6,944 bases of DNA from Candidatus Saccharimonadota bacterium. Lineage in GTDB: Bacteria > Patescibacteriota > Saccharimonadia > Saccharimonadales > SLHW01. The notes under the pieces were generated by a model, which saw nothing but the letters and a program-made list of their open reading frames with translations, did not search any database and had not been told where the DNA came from. Every line of letters starts with the position of its first letter. Positions within the stretch are counted from its first letter, which is position 1. Positions 5,670-6,944 of the stretch are shown in pieces. The stretch is taken from positions 1-6,944 of the forward strand of contig SLOC01000055.1 of assembly GCA_007132685.1 (NCBI GenBank), read 5' to 3'. Both the position numbers and the translations under genes were made by a program.

Positions 5670-6944
5670 TTATGGCATACCCACTTCGCCAGTGTTATCT
5701 TCCTCGTCTTCGAATTCGTCTTCTGATTCGTAGTCTTCGTCACCCTTGTTTGAGGTGCCTTCGTTGGTACCTTCGCTCTCTGAGCCTTCTTCGTAATCAG
5801 AACGTTCATCCTCTGGATCTGGATCTGGCTCACTTACTGTACCTTCTTCACTGCCACCAACATTTTCTGCGTAGGGGTCATCCTCATCATCATGTTCTAC
5901 ACCACCGTCTGTTGGATCAAGTTCGTGTGCGTCACCGTCTTCGATGCGCTGCTTGTTCTCTTCCTGACGCTGCTCATTTTCCTCGAATCGACCACGTTCA
6001 TAGTCTTCAGTTGGAGTAGCGGTGCCACGAGGATCAGGCCCAGTAGATGCAGGGCTGTCATACGCATCCTCACGACTTGTTGGCTCTTTCTTCTCAGGCT
6101 TTTCTGGCTTCTCAGGCTTCTCTGGCTTTTCTGGTCGCTCAGGCTTCTCTGGCTCTGGTTCAGGAGCTGGTTCTGGCTCATCGATTGGAATAGCTGGCTT
6201 CTCGGGAGCAGTTGGAACAATTTCACGGAACTGTGCATTCATACAATCAGCACGCAATGCTTCCTTGCTATTAATATTGCCATCACTATCTACAAATAGA
6301 TACATAACGTCTCCGGATTGTGCTGCGCGTACGTTCATGGCTTCTACCACGTTGCCATCTACATAGAATGTGGTTCCGTGAATGTCAATGTCTGTCAAGA
6401 ACTGTACTGGCACCCAGCCTTCACCGTTGAGTGCTCGGATGAGCTCGTCTGGGCGGTCTTCAAATGTTTCGACTAAGTGCTGAAGTTTTGCTGCTGCTCT
6501 TGGGTCGTCACTTTCAAGCCAGTCTGCAATATCTTGAGGCGAAGTTAACGTTTCGTTACTAAAAGCACTATCGCCACTTTCGTGTTCGTTCAAGTCCCAG
6601 TCAACAGCATCGCCGATTGCGATTTCACTGCGATCAAACTCAGAAAACATCTCAAATATCTGGTCTCGTGTGTTATCTTCTACGTCGTATGAAAATTCTT
6701 CTACTTCAGCATCAGCAGCTTCAACAGCTTCAGCATCAGCAGCTTCAGCCTCTGAGTCATCATCTGCGGATTCATGAGCTGCTGCCATCGCCTGTCGAGT
6801 CAACTCTTCGTTTCTAATAGGTGGTAAATCACCGTTGTCGGTTGCATCTCGTAAATCATCTGGTGTTGTATCGAGGTCTCCGTTAGTACCTTCTTTGTCA
6901 CCACCAAATAGCATGTATCCAGCACCAAGACCCATCAGGCCTGC
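5670..6944 (-). CDS. Membrane-anchored, highly acidic Pro-Glu-Lys repeat protein, N-terminus beyond the window
   Basis: I do not recognise a named family. The frame stays open to the window edge, and the visible N-terminal residues (AGLMGLGAGYMLFGG) look like the end of a glycine-rich membrane helix, so the true start is probably outside the window. Numbering from the Met at 6935, residues 15-80 are acidic and Ala-rich with an eight-residue duplication. Residues about 84-240 form a probable globular region, ending in a beta-rich stretch (FYVDGNVVEAMNV, MYLFVDSDGNI, LRADCMN). Residues 250-283 are a Pro-Glu-Lys repeat and 284-340 are charged. The last 81 residues hold 35 Asp/Glu against two Lys/Arg. 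The globular ending resembles, from memory, segments of Saccharibacteria envelope proteins. There is no LPxTG or C-terminal helix. An N-terminally anchored protein with an exposed acidic tail is the likeliest arrangement. It lies upstream of the LPVTG protein in a likely operon. Confidence 0.8.
   Translation of the reverse strand, partial: AGLMGLGAGYMLFGGDKEGTNGDLDTTPDDLRDATDNGDLPPIRNEELTRQAMAAAHESADDDSEAEAADAEAVEAADAEVEEFSYDVEDNTRDQIFEMFSEFDRSEIAIGDAVDWDLNEHESGDSAFSNETLTSPQDIADWLESDDPRAAAKLQHLVETFEDRPDELIRALNGEGWVPVQFLTDIDIHGTTFYVDGNVVEAMNVRAAQSGDVMYLFVDSDGNINSKEALRADCMNAQFREIVPTAPEKPAIPIDEPEPAPEPEPEKPERPEKPEKPEKPEKPEKKEPTSREDAYDSPASTGPDPRGTATPTEDYERGRFEENEQRQEENKQRIEDGDAHELDPTDGGVEHDDEDDPYAENVGGSEEGTVSEPDPDPEDERSDYEEGSESEGTNEGTSNKGDEDYESEDEFEDEEDNTGEVGMP
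6087..6152 (-). repeat. In-frame 9-bp tandem repeat encoding Pro-Glu-Lys
   Basis: Visible residues 262-283 of the acidic protein repeat the tripeptide Pro-Glu-Lys (one copy is Pro-Glu-Arg) from degenerate 9-bp units of the type aggcttctc/tggcttttc on the plus strand. Copy-number change by slippage would alter length by three residues without shifting the frame. Such Pro-rich charged stretches usually act as extended spacers. Confidence 0.85.
6704..6747 (-). repeat. 24-bp tandem duplication with a perfect 20-bp core
   Basis: The 20-mer cttcagcatcagcagcttca occurs at 6704-6723 and again at 6728-6747, a period of 24 bp. It encodes a repeated eight-residue Ala/Glu/Asp unit (AEAADAEA, then VEAADAEV) in the acidic N-terminal linker. 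The near-perfect identity suggests a recent in-frame duplication. Confidence 0.85.

Noticed and set aside
6087..6152. CRISPR-like short repeats
   Set aside because: The period is 9 bp within a coding frame and there are no unique spacers; it is a protein tandem repeat.
6261..6300. EF-hand or dockerin-like calcium loop at VDSDGNINSKE in the acidic protein
   Set aside because: The first ligand position is hydrophobic and there is no paired helix or second loop; a beta-turn is a simpler reading.
5672..6366. Several plus-strand reading frames over the surface genes
   Set aside because: They are mirror images of low-complexity acidic and Pro-Glu-Lys codons on the minus strand, with repetitive Leu/Arg/Ser/Phe/Gly-rich products and no start signals.

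Overview
The window looks like a bacterial chromosome segment, most likely from Candidatus Saccharibacteria (TM7) or another Patescibacteria (CPR) lineage. That placement is an inference. It rests on compact gene packing, Saccharibacteria-like secreted proteins (signal peptide, DUF11-like and PKD domains, an LPVTG sorting signal with a short basic tail), and the style of the pyruvate kinase and phosphoglycerate kinase. All main reading frames are intact with UGA as a stop, which argues against the recoded Gracilibacteria/Absconditabacteria.

Layout. (1) Bases 11-2761, minus strand: a two-gene glycolytic operon, pyk then pgk, encoding the two ATP-forming enzymes of lower glycolysis. (2) Bases 2762-2841: an 80-bp divergent promoter region in which each -10 box sits only a few bases from its ATG, so both transcripts are predicted to be leaderless or nearly so. 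(3) Bases 2842-3573, plus strand: a PIG-L/LmbE-family deacetylase, followed directly by a perfect 28-bp palindrome. (4) Bases 3602-4018: no protein gene. This stretch holds a tRNA-Glu (UUC, CCA encoded) on the minus strand with its own promoter and a clear intrinsic terminator. Next to it is an inverted, degenerate copy of the tRNA 3' end and its downstream flank, and then a hairpin that may end the next transcript. (5) Bases 4100-6944, minus strand: a two-gene surface operon. The first gene runs off the right edge and encodes a membrane-anchored, very acidic protein with a Pro-Glu-Lys repeat. The second encodes a secreted protein with DUF11-like and PKD-like domains and an LPVTG cell-wall sorting signal.

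How the parts work together. The glycolytic pair supplies ATP by substrate-level phosphorylation. The pyruvate kinase carries the residue pattern associated with K+-independent enzymes. The surface pair probably displays proteins on the cell envelope, which in an episymbiont could mean host contact, but no function can be assigned from sequence alone.

No CRISPR array, transposase or phage gene is visible. The most unusual non-coding signal is the inverted tRNA-3'-end duplication at 3659-3879. The most interesting coding region is the surface operon.
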